A DNA stretch of 59,479 bases from Deltaproteobacteria bacterium. GTDB taxonomy: Bacteria > Myxococcota_A > UBA9160 > JAFDDA01. Within the stretch, counting starts at the first letter, position 1, and every line of letters starts with the position of its first letter. The translations under genes and the position numbers were made by a program. The notes under the pieces were generated by a model. It did no database searches. It had not been told where the DNA came from and saw only the letters and a list, made by a program, of their open reading frames with translations. Positions 44,126 to 54,523 of the stretch are shown here, one piece after another. The DNA is taken from assembly GCA_019311105.1 (NCBI GenBank), contig JAFDDA010000033.1:1-59479 (forward strand). The letters run 5' to 3'.

Positions 44126-45296
44126 TCTCGCCATCCTGGGCAGCACGGGCAGCGTCGGTGAGCAGACCCTTGCCGTGGCGGCAGACTTCCCGGACCGTTT
44201 CCGCGTGGTTGCGCTCGGGGCAGGCCGCAACGTGGAGAAGCTCGCCGAGCAGGTCCGCCGCTTCCGACCCGAGCGGGTCTCGATCGCGAGCGAAGCCGGT
44301 GAACGCGAGCTGCGCGAGCGCCTCGGGGACGCGGCCGATGGCCTCGAGATTGGCATCGGTTCCACCGGGCTCGAAGCCGTGGCGACCCACCCTGCAGATC
44401 TCGTGATGGCCGCCCTCGTCGGCGCCGTGGGCCTCGGCCCGACGCTTGCCGCCGTGCGGGCGGGCCGCGACGTAGCACTCGCCAACAAGGAAGTTCTCGT
44501 CATGGCGGGCGCTCTGGTGCGCCGCGAAGTCGCGGCGCGGGGCACGACGCTGCTTCCGGTCGACAGCGAGCACAATGCCATCTTCCAGGCCCTCGCCGGC
44601 CAGCGTCGGCAGGACGTGAAACGGCTGCTCCTCACGGCCTCGGGCGGCCCGTTCCGCACCTGGCCGGCCGAGCGCATCGCGGGCGCCAGCAAGGCCGAGG
44701 CCTTGAACCATCCGAACTGGGAGATGGGCGCGAAGATCACCATCGACTCGGCGAGCCTCATGAACAAGGGCCTCGAGGTGATCGAGGCGCGCTGGCTCTT
44801 CGACATGCCGCCCGAGCGGGTGGACGTGGTCGTGCATCCCCAATCGATCGTGCACTCGCTGGTCGAGTTCGTGGACGGTTCCGTCCTGGCGCAGCTCGGC
44901 TTGCCCGACATGCGCGTGCCCATCGCGGTGTGCCTGGCTCACCCCGAACGGCTGCCTCTCGATCTGCCGAGCCTCGACCTGGTCGAGTGTGCACGGCTCG
45001 ACTTCGAGGCCCCCGACCGCGAGCGTTTCCCGTGCCTCGGCCTCGCCTATCGGGCGCTGGCCGGCTCCGAGATGGCGCCCGCCGTCCTGAACGCTGCGAA
45101 CGAGGTGGCCGTGCAGGCATTCCTCGACGAGCGCATCGGTTTCGGCGGCATCCCGGAGGTGAACCGGGCCGTGCTCGACGCGCATCTGACCGATCGGGCG
45201 GGCGACAAGCTCGAAGGCCTCGACGACGTGCTCGATGCAGATGCATCGGCCCGTGAACTCGCACGCAACCTCGTCCAACAGCAGGAGTCGGCATGA
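44112..45296 (+). CDS. dxr: 1-deoxy-D-xylulose 5-phosphate reductoisomerase
   Basis: A 394-residue IspC/Dxr: LAILGSTGSVGEQTLAV (NADPH binding), ALANKEVLVMAG, LPVDSEHNAIFQAL (metal and substrate site) and NHPNWEMGAKITIDSASLMNKG (shortened here to its key NHPNW and DSASLMNKG parts). It commits the MEP pathway to isoprenoids, providing precursors for uppS. The TTG at 44112 gives the family N-terminus. Its TGA overlaps the rseP ATG. Confidence 0.96.
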   Translation: MSARRLAILGSTGSVGEQTLAVAADFPDRFRVVALGAGRNVEKLAEQVRRFRPERVSIASEAGERELRERLGDAADGLEIGIGSTGLEAVATHPADLVMAALVGAVGLGPTLAAVRAGRDVALANKEVLVMAGALVRREVAARGTTLLPVDSEHNAIFQALAGQRRQDVKRLLLTASGGPFRTWPAERIAGASKAEALNHPNWEMGAKITIDSASLMNKGLEVIEARWLFDMPPERVDVVVHPQSIVHSLVEFVDGSVLAQLGLPDMRVPIAVCLAHPERLPLDLPSLDLVECARLDFEAPDRERFPCLGLAYRALAGSEMAPAVLNAANEVAVQAFLDERIGFGGIPEVNRAVLDAHLTDRAGDKLEGLDDVLDADASARELARNLVQQQESA

Positions 45297-46978
45297 GCGG
45301 CCTTCTCGAGATCCCTTCCTTCGCCTTCGCCTTCGTGGCGATGCTCGGCGTGCTGATCTTCGTCCACGAGCTGGGGCACTTCCTCGTGGCCAAGGCCTGC
45401 GGCGTGCGCGTGCTGAAGTTCTCGCTGGGTTTCGGTTCGCCGATCGGGATCGGGCGCTTCCGCCTGCGCTGGGAGCGTAACGGGACGGAGTACGTGGCGG
45501 CGTGGTTCCCGCTCGGTGGCTTCGTCAAGATGCTGGGCGAGAACCCGGACGACGAGGATTCGCCCGAGACGCTCTCGAACCCCGAAGAGGCGATGAACAA
45601 CAAGCCCATCTGGCAGCGCCTGGCGATCGTGTTCGCCGGGCCCGCCATGAACCTGTTGCTTCCGGTCTTGATCTTCACGGTGCAGCTCGGCGTCGGCATC
45701 CCTCGTGGGGCGCCGGTCGTGGGGACGGTGGAGCCGGCGTCACCGGCTGCCGAGGCCGGCATCGTGGCGGGCGACCGCATCGTTGCGATCGACGGCGAGC
45801 CCGTCGACTGGTGGACGGACGCCGACGCACGCTTCTCGGCGGCGGCGGGCGAGACGCTGCAGCTCGACGTGGAGCGGCAGGGCGAGACCCACGAGGTTTC
45901 CTTGGCCGTCGCCCAGCGCTCGCGCATCGACAACTTCGGCGCGGTGGCCGAACTCGGTTGGACGGGCCTCCTGCATCCGCGCCAGCGGGCGCTGATCGGT
46001 GTCCGGGATGCCGCCTCACCGGCGGCCCGGGCCGGGCTCCTTTCGGGCGACGAGATCCTCTCGGTCGGCGAAGCGAAGGTCGAGGATTGGACCAGCTTCG
46101 CGGCCGCCTACGCCGAAGCCTCCCCGCCTGTGACCCTGACCGCGGCTCGGCCGGGCGACGACGGCAAGCCCGTGAGCCGTGAGATCACGGTGCCGACGAC
46201 CGGGAGTGTCGAGACGCTCGGCGTGATCCCCGCCGCCGTCCTCATCGCCCAGGTCACGCCCGACTCGGCTGCGGGCGAGGCCGGCCTCGCGGCGGGCGAC
46301 CTGATCGTCGCCGTAGACGGCGCACCGCTTGGGAGCTTCGGCGCCCTCGTCGACGCGGTTCGCAGCAGTGACGGCCGAGCCCTCCAGATCGACTACGCCC
46401 GCGCCGGCGAGACGCGCCGCATCGACGTCGCCCCGCGCAAGCAGGAAGCCAAGAACGCTCTCGGCGTCCCCGAGACGCGTTGGTTGATCGGCATCCAGTC
46501 CGAGGTGTCCGTCCTACCCGGCGCGAGCACGCCGGACCTCGAGCGAAACCCGCTTGTGGCCATCCCGCGCGCCGTCGGGTTGACGGCCGACGCCACGGGC
46601 ACGGTGATGCTCGGCTTCAAGAAGCTCATCACCGGCGAAGTCGAGCGCAACAACATCGCGGGCCCGATCGGCATCGCCGTCATCGCTCACAAGGCGCTCC
46701 AGGCCGGCTGGGAGATCTACCTCGGCATGCTGATCATGATCAGCATCAACCTCGGCATCCTGAACCTGTTGCCGATCCCGGTCCTCGACGGCGGGCAGGC
46801 CGTGCTCTTCATCGTGGAAGGCATCAAGCGCGGCCCCTTGTCCCTGCGCACGAAGGAGCTCTTCCAGACCGCCGGCGTGATGGTCTTGCTGATGCTGATG
46901 GGCTTCGCCATGTGGAACGACGTGTCCCGCTTCTGGGGGACCTTCGTCGACTTCCTGAAGCAGAGCACCGGGCTCTAG
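45293..46978 (+). CDS. rseP: RIP zinc metalloprotease RseP (site-2 protease family)
   Basis: A 561-residue intramembrane protease. The zinc site HELGH (His25, Glu26, His29) lies in the first helix; two PDZ domains occupy the periplasmic loop (about 135-230 and 310-390); the second active-site motif NLLPIPVLDGGQ is near the C-terminus. It releases anti-sigma factors by intramembrane cleavage. It is longer than the ~450-residue E. coli protein because of an expanded periplasmic region. It is coupled to dxr by ATGA, the common dxr-rseP order. Confidence 0.95.
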   Translation: MSGLLEIPSFAFAFVAMLGVLIFVHELGHFLVAKACGVRVLKFSLGFGSPIGIGRFRLRWERNGTEYVAAWFPLGGFVKMLGENPDDEDSPETLSNPEEAMNNKPIWQRLAIVFAGPAMNLLLPVLIFTVQLGVGIPRGAPVVGTVEPASPAAEAGIVAGDRIVAIDGEPVDWWTDADARFSAAAGETLQLDVERQGETHEVSLAVAQRSRIDNFGAVAELGWTGLLHPRQRALIGVRDAASPAARAGLLSGDEILSVGEAKVEDWTSFAAAYAEASPPVTLTAARPGDDGKPVSREITVPTTGSVETLGVIPAAVLIAQVTPDSAAGEAGLAAGDLIVAVDGAPLGSFGALVDAVRSSDGRALQIDYARAGETRRIDVAPRKQEAKNALGVPETRWLIGIQSEVSVLPGASTPDLERNPLVAIPRAVGLTADATGTVMLGFKKLITGEVERNNIAGPIGIAVIAHKALQAGWEIYLGMLIMISINLGILNLLPIPVLDGGQAVLFIVEGIKRGPLSLRTKELFQTAGVMVLLMLMGFAMWNDVSRFWGTFVDFLKQSTGL

Positions 46979-47030
46979 GCCGGCCCGGGGCTTCGGTCGT
47001 TCGTCGGCGGCGCTACGGTCGCCCGAACCC

Positions 47031-47285
47031 ATGCCGCAAGAACAACCGAACAACCCCCTCTACGGCATTACGCTCCAGGCCATCGTCGAAGACCTCGTGG
47101 CGCGCCGCGGCTGGGCCGACCTCGCGTCTCGCATCAAGATCCGCTGCTTCGCCTTCGAGCCGAGCGTGAAGTCGAGCCTCACGTTCCTTCGCAAGACCGA
47201 ATGGGCGCGCAAACAGGTCGAGCAGCTCTACCTCGCGGACCATCGAGCCGACGGGGGCGGAGCGCCGCGCGATCCGGGGCGGTAG
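47031..47285 (+). CDS. VF530/DUF2132 family DNA-binding protein
   Basis: An 84-residue protein that matches the VF530 family closely: NNPLYGITLQAIVEDLV, RIKIRCFAFEPSVKSSLTFLR and KTEWARKQVEQLYL. VF530 from Vibrio has a DNA-binding-like fold; the cellular role is unknown. The last ~12 residues (HRADGGGAPRDPGR) extend past the family end. tsaB follows 10 bp later. Confidence 0.9.
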   Translation: MPQEQPNNPLYGITLQAIVEDLVARRGWADLASRIKIRCFAFEPSVKSSLTFLRKTEWARKQVEQLYLADHRADGGGAPRDPGR

Positions 47286-47295
47286 GCTCCGGCGC

Positions 47296-49214
<1,919 letters not shown>

Positions 49215-49224
49215 GGCGGGCCCG

Positions 49225-49905
49225 ATGGGCGAAGCTCCCGCGCGCCCCCACTTCGAGGAACGACCCACCGAACCGGTGGTGCCGGACGCCTGGCGTCTCG
49301 GCGCCATTCCGGCGGTGCTGGGCCTGGCTTCCGGTGCGCTCGGCTGGGGCCTCGCGTCGCTCGTATTCTGGGGGCTCACTCTTTTCACGATCGCGTTCTT
49401 CCGCAACCCGAACCGCACGATCCCCGGCGATGACCGCACGGTCGTCGCACCGGCCGACGGCCGCGTGATCGAGGTCGGCGAAATCGAGGAGCCTGACGGC
49501 AGCAAGGCCCTCCGCATCGGGATCTTCCTCTCGGTCTTCAACGTCCACGTCAATCGCATGCCGCTGGCCGGTCGGGTCGAATCCATCGACCGCGAGGGCG
49601 CGAAGTATCTCGCGGCCTTCGACCGGCGGGCCGAGGGCGAGAACGTCCGATGTTCGCTGACGATGCGGACCGACGCGGGCGAACGGTTCCGGGTGGTGCA
49701 GATCACGGGGCTCATCGCGCGCCGGATCGTCACCCATCCTCAGGTGGGCGAGTGGGTGGCACGCGGCGAACGCTACGGCCTGATCCGCTTCGGCTCGCGC
49801 ACCGACGTCGTGCTGCCCGTGGCCGCGAGCGCCCGCGTGAAGCCGGGGGAGCGAGTTCGCGGCGGAAGCACGATACTTGCGGAGATGCCGGGAGCGGAGT
49901 CATGA
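49225..49905 (+). CDS. psd: Phosphatidylserine decarboxylase, short archaeal-type
   Basis: A 226-residue Psd: hydrophobic N-terminus (LASLVFWGLTLFTIAFF), VVAPADGRVIEVG, FLSVFNVHVNRMPLAGRV and the autocleavage region VRGGSTIL, where the serine becomes the pyruvoyl group. It converts phosphatidylserine to phosphatidylethanolamine. Its substrate is made by the next gene, pssA. Its stop is ATGA, the first of three such overlaps in a 32-bp repeat. Confidence 0.95.
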   Translation: MGEAPARPHFEERPTEPVVPDAWRLGAIPAVLGLASGALGWGLASLVFWGLTLFTIAFFRNPNRTIPGDDRTVVAPADGRVIEVGEIEEPDGSKALRIGIFLSVFNVHVNRMPLAGRVESIDREGAKYLAAFDRRAEGENVRCSLTMRTDAGERFRVVQITGLIARRIVTHPQVGEWVARGERYGLIRFGSRTDVVLPVAASARVKPGERVRGGSTILAEMPGAES

Positions 49906-49937
49906 GCGATCCGGTCCCGTCGGGAGGGGAGTCATGA
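49902..49937 (+). CDS. First psd-pssA minicistron (11 codons)
   Basis: ATG at 49902 overlaps the psd stop (ATGA) and reads MSDPVPSGGES, closed by a TGA that overlaps the next ATG at 49934. The tail GGES mirrors the psd C-terminus GAES. An in-frame GGGAGGGGAG serves as ribosome site for the next start. Translation is not shown. Confidence 0.35.
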   Translation: MSDPVPSGGES

Positions 49938-49969
49938 ACGACCCGATCACACCGGGAGGGGAGTCATGA
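49934..49969 (+). CDS. Second psd-pssA minicistron (11 codons)
   Basis: ATG at 49934 reads MNDPITPGGES, closed by a TGA overlapping the pssA ATG at 49966. Compared with the first copy the DNA has changed at seven of 32 positions, yet length, frame, start, stop and the DP and GGES residues are unchanged. That would fit selection for a coupling chain but could also be chance. Confidence 0.35.
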   Translation: MNDPITPGGES

Positions 49970-50793
49970 AGCTCGTCGATGTCGAGCCCTCGGATCCCAA
50001 GGAGAGCCGTCGCGAGCAGCGCCGCCAGCGCCGCGAGGAGCGCCGCCGCCAGCTCCCGACGCTGCTCCCCCATCTGCTGACGACGGGCAACCTGGCCGCC
50101 GGCTTCTACGCGATCCTCGAGGCGACCCGCGGCGACGTCGACCGCGTGGCGGTGGCGATCCTCTTCGCCATGGCCTGCGACCTGTTCGATGGCCGGCTCG
50201 CCCGGCGCGCAGGCACCGAAAGCCAGTTCGGCGCCGAGTTCGACTCCATCGCAGACGCCGTCTCGTTCGGCGTCGCGCCGGCCGTACTGGCCTTCCACTT
50301 CGGGCAGCTCGGCGAGCTCGGCTGGACGGGTTGGGTGCTGGCGTTCGCCTACCTCGTGTGCGCCGTGCTCCGGCTTGCCCGTTTCAACGTCTCGTCGGGT
50401 CGCTACAAGAACCGCTTCCAGGGCCTGCCGAGCCCGGCCGCCGCGGGCGTGGTGGTCACGACCGCCTGGTTCTTCACGACCCTGCACGAGGCGGGCGTCG
50501 AGACCGGCGTGCCGGCGTTCTTCATCGGCCTCGGCCTCGTGGGCGTCGGCCTCCTGATGGTGAGCGACATCGCCTACTTCAGCGGCAAGGGCGTGACGAT
50601 CCAGCGCTCGAACCGCGTCGTCATCCTCACCGTGATCGGTTTCGTGCTCGTGCTGGCCAAGCCGTCGGTGACGCTCTTCCTGATCGGGATGGCCTACATC
50701 GTGTCCGGTCCCTTCGAGGCCTGGCTGCGCAAGCGTCGCGGCGTCACGCTCGAGGAGATCGAGGCGGCCGACGAAGGGGAGGCTTCGGTATGA
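49966..50793 (+). CDS. pssA: Phosphatidylserine synthase (CDP-alcohol phosphatidyltransferase)
   Basis: A 275-residue type II PS synthase. The family motif is perfect: Asp72, Asp75-Gly, Ala79-Arg80, Gly89, Asp93, Asp97. Six to eight hydrophobic helices follow, and the N-terminus is very Arg-rich (residues 15-29). It condenses CDP-diacylglycerol with serine for the Psd step. The ATG at 49966 has GGAGGGGAG upstream and is the third ATGA of the repeat. Its stop overlaps the leuA ATG. Confidence 0.95.
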   Translation: MKLVDVEPSDPKESRREQRRQRREERRRQLPTLLPHLLTTGNLAAGFYAILEATRGDVDRVAVAILFAMACDLFDGRLARRAGTESQFGAEFDSIADAVSFGVAPAVLAFHFGQLGELGWTGWVLAFAYLVCAVLRLARFNVSSGRYKNRFQGLPSPAAAGVVVTTAWFFTTLHEAGVETGVPAFFIGLGLVGVGLLMVSDIAYFSGKGVTIQRSNRVVILTVIGFVLVLAKPSVTLFLIGMAYIVSGPFEAWLRKRRGVTLEEIEAADEGEASV

Positions 50794-52337
50794 GCGAGGA
50801 GCGCATCCGAATCTTCGACACGACGCTGCGCGACGGCGAGCAGTCGCCCGGCTGCAGCATGAATCTCCAGGAGAAGCTCGCCCTGGCCCGGCAGCTGTCG
50901 AAGCTCGGCGCGGACATCATCGAGGCGGGTTTCCCGATCGCGAGCGAGGGCGACCTCGAATCGGTGAAGGCGATCTCGCGCGAAGTGCGGGAGCCCGTGA
51001 TCTGTGCCCTGGCGCGCACGAGCCCTGCGGACATCGAGCACGCCCAGGAAGCCCTTCAAGATGCCGCCCACCCGCGCATCCATACCTTCATTGCGACGAG
51101 CGACATCCACCTCGAGCACAAGCTCCGCATGACGCGTGAGCAGGTGCTCGTCGAGGTGGATCGAGCCGTCCGGCAGGCCCGCTCGTCCGTGGACGACGTC
51201 GAGTTCTCCGCCGAGGACGCGACGCGTTCGGACTGGGACTACCTGATCGAGGTCTTCGACGTGGCCGTGGCCGCCGGCGCCTCGACGCTGAACGTGCCCG
51301 ACACCGTCGGCTACACGATGCCGGGTGAGTACCACGAGCTGATCCAGTTCCTGCGCAAGCACGTGAAGGGCGCCGACGACCTGATCTTCAGCCTGCACTG
51401 CCACAACGATCTCGGGCTGGCGGCGGCGAACAGCCTCGCGGCGATCCGGGCCGGCGCCCGCCAGGTCGAATGCACCGTGAACGGGATCGGCGAGCGCGCG
51501 GGCAACACGGCGCTCGAAGAGGTGGTGATGTCGCTGAAGACGCGCCCCGATGTCTACGGCGGCCTCGATACCCGCATCGTCACGACCGAGATCTGGCCCA
51601 CGAGTCGCCTGCTCTCGACGATCACCGGCGTCGCGGTCCAGCCGAACAAGGCCATCGTCGGCGAGAACGCCTTCGCCCACGAGGCCGGAATCCACCAGGA
51701 CGGCGTGCTGAAGAACAAGCTGACCTACGAGATCATGACGCCCGAGTCGATCGGCAAGGCGTCCAACAACCTCGTGCTCGGCAAGCACTCCGGCCGCCAC
51801 GCCTTCCGCGAGCGGCTCTCCGAGATGGGCCTCGCCATCGAGGGCGACGACCTCGAGGGCGCCTTCAAACGATTCAAGGCCCTCGCAGACAAGAAGAAGA
51901 CGATCTACAACGAGGACATCGAAGCCATCGTCAGCGACAGGGTCATGCAGGATGAGGATCGCTTCGAACTCGGTGGCTTGAACATCACGTCGGGCACCTT
52001 CGCTGAACCCCACGCCACGGTCGAACTCACCGTCGACGGTGTGGTGAAGAAGGCCACGGCGCTCGGCACCGGCCCGGTGGACGCGGTCTTCAAGGCCATC
52101 GCGGACCTCACTGAAACCAAGAGCGAGCTGTTGCGCTATCAGGTCAACGCGATCACCGCGGGCATGGACGCCCAGGGCGAGGTCTCGGTGACGCTCTCGG
52201 AAGACCAGCGGCGCGTGATCGGCCACGGCGCCCACACCGACATCATCGTGGCCAGCGGCAAGGCCTACGTCCACGCCCTCAACAAGCTCGAGTGGCACAA
52301 GAAGCGCCGCGGCGTGGGCGAGCCGCGCGGAATCTGA
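50790..52337 (+). CDS. leuA: 2-isopropylmalate synthase
   Basis: A 515-residue LeuA: RIFDTTLRDGEQSPG (metal and acetyl-CoA site), SLHCHNDLGLAAANSLA with the HxH metal ligands, then the C-terminal LeuA dimer/regulatory domain (VNAITAGMDAQGEVSVTL), which mediates leucine feedback. It condenses acetyl-CoA with 2-oxoisovalerate. It overlaps pssA by ATGA. The order ilvC-psd-pssA-leuA-leuB is known in several delta-type bacteria. Confidence 0.97.
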   Translation: MSEERIRIFDTTLRDGEQSPGCSMNLQEKLALARQLSKLGADIIEAGFPIASEGDLESVKAISREVREPVICALARTSPADIEHAQEALQDAAHPRIHTFIATSDIHLEHKLRMTREQVLVEVDRAVRQARSSVDDVEFSAEDATRSDWDYLIEVFDVAVAAGASTLNVPDTVGYTMPGEYHELIQFLRKHVKGADDLIFSLHCHNDLGLAAANSLAAIRAGARQVECTVNGIGERAGNTALEEVVMSLKTRPDVYGGLDTRIVTTEIWPTSRLLSTITGVAVQPNKAIVGENAFAHEAGIHQDGVLKNKLTYEIMTPESIGKASNNLVLGKHSGRHAFRERLSEMGLAIEGDDLEGAFKRFKALADKKKTIYNEDIEAIVSDRVMQDEDRFELGGLNITSGTFAEPHATVELTVDGVVKKATALGTGPVDAVFKAIADLTETKSELLRYQVNAITAGMDAQGEVSVTLSEDQRRVIGHGAHTDIIVASGKAYVHALNKLEWHKKRRGVGEPRGI

Positions 52338-52376
52338 AACACAGCGGGGCGTTGAGCCGCGCGGAACCTGAAACAC
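52320..52376 (+). repeat. Tandem duplication (34-bp period) across the leuA stop
   Basis: Bases 52320-52342 recur at 52354-52376 with one mismatch in 23. The first copy contains the leuA stop codon (52335-52337). Confidence 0.93.
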
Positions 52377-52405
52377 CCACACGTCTTCACAGGAGACCGT
52401 CTTGA
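52352..52405 (+). CDS. Minicistron between leuA and leuB (17 codons)
   Basis: TTG at 52352, inside the second repeat copy, opens a 17-codon frame (starting MSRAEPETP) whose TGA at 52403-52405 overlaps the leuB TTG at 52402 (TTGA). Its codons include the AGGAG that would serve leuB. No leucine-rich run is present, so it is not a classic attenuation peptide. Translation is not shown. Confidence 0.3.
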   Translation: MSRAEPETPTRLHRRPS

Positions 52406-53478
52406 ATCGCATCCTGCTGCTGCCCGGGGACGGGATCGGCCCCGAGGTCGTGCGCGAAGCCCGCGCCGTTCTCGAACTCGTCTCGCGCCGGTTCGATCTG
52501 AAGCTCGAGTTCGAGGAGGCCCTCATCGGGGGCTCCGCCATCGATGCGGAGGAGACGCCGCTGTCCGACGCCACCGTCGCGCGCGCACGCGAGTGCCAGG
52601 CGGTGCTGCTCGGCGCCGTCGGCGGCCCGAAGTGGGACGACATGCCCGTCGACATCCGCCCCGAGAAGGGGCTGCTTCGCATCCGCAAGGAGCTCGGGTT
52701 GTTCGCGAACCTGCGGCCGGCGAGCGTCTTCCCGGCCTTGGCGGCGGCTTCGAGCCTGCGGCCCGAGATCGTCGACGGCATCGATCTGCTCGTCGTGCGA
52801 GAGCTCACCGGGGGCATCTATTTCGGCGAGCCGCGCGGGCGCGCCACCGTTGAGGGCACGCGCGAAGCGCGCAACACCATGGTCTACGACGAGCACGAAG
52901 TGGCCCGCATCACGCGTGTGGCCTTCGAGGCGGCCCAAGGGCGCCGCCAGCACCTGACCCACGTTCACAAGGCGAACGTCCTCGACGTCTCGCAGCTCTG
53001 GATGGACGTGGTCGAAGAGGTCGCGCGGGACTTCCCCGACGTCGAGCTCGCCCATCAGCTCGTTGACTCGTGCGCCATGCTGCTCGTCCGCGAACCGGCA
53101 CGTTTCGACGTGATCGTCACGGGGAACCTCTTCGGCGACATCCTCTCGGACGAGGCCGCCATGATCACGGGCTCCCTCGGGATGCTGCCGTCGGCGAGTC
53201 TCGGCGAGGGCGGCGTGGGGCTCTTCGAGCCGGTCCACGGCTCGGCCCCCGACATCGCCGGCCAGGACGTTGCGAACCCGCTGGCGACGATCCTCTCCGT
53301 CGCCATGCTGTGCGAGCACTCGCTCGGGGCCAGCGAGGCGGCCCGCGCCATCGAGGCCGCCGTCACCGGGGTCCTGGAGGACGGCCATCGCACGGGCGAC
53401 CTCGTACTCGGAGACGAGAACGTCGAGACCATCGGCTGCACCGAGATGGGCGAGCGCGTGCGCGAGAAGCTGTCGTAA
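52402..53478 (+). CDS. leuB: 3-isopropylmalate dehydrogenase
   Basis: A 358-residue Leu[36 protein letters not shown], the substrate region [11 protein letters not shown] and the C-terminal NAD site [13 protein letters not shown]. It performs the oxidative decarboxylation in leucine biosynthesis. TTG 52402 has AGGAG six bases upstream. leuC and leuD are not in the window. The TAA overlaps the ATG of the usg gene (TAATG). Confidence 0.97.
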   Translation: MNRILLLPGDGIGPEVVREARAVLELVSRRFDLKLEFEEALIGGSAIDAEETPLSDATVARARECQAVLLGAVGGPKWDDMPVDIRPEKGLLRIRKELGLFANLRPASVFPALAAASSLRPEIVDGIDLLVVRELTGGIYFGEPRGRATVEGTREARNTMVYDEHEVARITRVAFEAAQGRRQHLTHVHKANVLDVSQLWMDVVEEVARDFPDVELAHQLVDSCAMLLVREPARFDVIVTGNLFGDILSDEAAMITGSLGMLPSASLGEGGVGLFEPVHGSAPDIAGQDVANPLATILSVAMLCEHSLGASEAARAIEAAVTGVLEDGHRTGDLVLGDENVETIGCTEMGERVREKLS

Positions 53479-54506
53479 TGGGAGACCTGGTGAAGCTTCT
53501 GCGGGTTGGCGTGGCCGGCGCCGCCGGGCTCTTGGGCCGCGAATTGCTGGAGGTGCTCGACGGCTCGAAGCTCCCGGTGGTGGAGCTCGTCCCGATCGGG
53601 AGCGAAGCCTCGGTGGGGGAGGGCGTCGAGTTCCGCGGCGAAGACCTGGCGCTGCATCCGCCTGGCGCGGAACTGAAGGGCCTCGACCTGCTCTTCCTGT
53701 GCGCGCCGGCGGATGAATCCCTCGAACTCGCGCGTCGTGCCCTCCACGCGCGCGTGCCGTGCCTCGACCTCTCGGGTGCCCTCGCGAGTTCGGAGGACGT
53801 GCCGCTCCTCGACGCGGACGACGAGAGCGCCGCCCTCGAGGCGGGCTTGCAGGCGCCGCTGGTGTCCGTGGCCGGCGGGCCGGCCCTGGCCTGGGCGCGC
53901 GTGCTCCGTGCCCTCGATGCAGAGGCCGGGCTGGCTCACGTTCAGGTGACCGGCCTCGAATCCGCCTCGACGGCCGGGCACCGGGCCTTCGCCGCCCTGT
54001 CGACCGAGACGACCTCCTTGCTCAACCAGCAGGAGGCGCCCGAACAGGAGGGTCTCCCCTGGCCGCTCGCCTTCGACTGCCATGCGGCTACGGACGACGC
54101 CGACCTCGCAGGCCAGAGCGGGCGCGAAGCCGAGCTTGCCCACACCCTCGCGCGGCTGCTCGGCCGCGAGGTGCCCCTCGACTGCACGGTGCTTCGCATT
54201 CCGACCTTCACGGGCGAGGGTGCAGTCATCGTCGTTGGCCTCGAACGCGAGCTGTCAGCCGAAGCGGCGTCGGCTCATCTCGGCAAGGTCCAGGGCCTCG
54301 AAGTCGTGTCCCTCGACCGCGGTGGCCTGCGGACCCGGGCGACCACGGGCCGGGAAAACGTCGTGGTGGGGCGGGTTCGAGAGGCCGCACGCTCGCCGGG
54401 GCTGATTCTCTGGCTGGCGAGCGACACCCAGCGCCTGACCGCTCGCAACGCCGTCCGCCTGGCGGAGCAGCGCGGCGCGGTCGCCACGGCCGTCGAGCCC
54501 GGGTAG
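53478..54506 (+). CDS. usg: Aspartate-semialdehyde dehydrogenase-like protein (USG-1 type) lacking catalytic residues
   Basis: A 342-residue ASADH-fold protein with the N-terminal GAAGLLGREL nucleotide loop and the two-domain layout of the family. In true ASADH the catalytic Cys lies in a segment like ANPNCST; here the aligned stretch (residues 129-136) reads VSVAGGPA without Cys. The catalytic His region (usually GHS) is GEG at 246-248. So dehydrogenase activity is not expected. The position between leuB and truA matches the leuB-asd-usg-truA region of Pseudomonas and usg-truA of E. coli. Function of USG-1 proteins is unknown. Confidence 0.85.
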   Translation: MGDLVKLLRVGVAGAAGLLGRELLEVLDGSKLPVVELVPIGSEASVGEGVEFRGEDLALHPPGAELKGLDLLFLCAPADESLELARRALHARVPCLDLSGALASSEDVPLLDADDESAALEAGLQAPLVSVAGGPALAWARVLRALDAEAGLAHVQVTGLESASTAGHRAFAALSTETTSLLNQQEAPEQEGLPWPLAFDCHAATDDADLAGQSGREAELAHTLARLLGREVPLDCTVLRIPTFTGEGAVIVVGLERELSAEAASAHLGKVQGLEVVSLDRGGLRTRATTGRENVVVGRVREAARSPGLILWLASDTQRLTARNAVRLAEQRGAVATAVEPG

Positions 54507-54523
54507 ACAGGCCGAGCGCCGCC

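Larger units (their letters stand above)
49891..49975 (+). repeat. Tandem duplication (32-bp period, 2.5 copies) across the psd-pssA junction
   Basis: Units 49891-49922 and 49923-49954 match at 25 of 32 bases; a partial third copy starts at 49955. Each contains GGAG, then TCATGA, so the psd stop and pssA start overlap (ATGA) is present three times, at 49902, 49934 and 49966. Confidence 0.88.
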
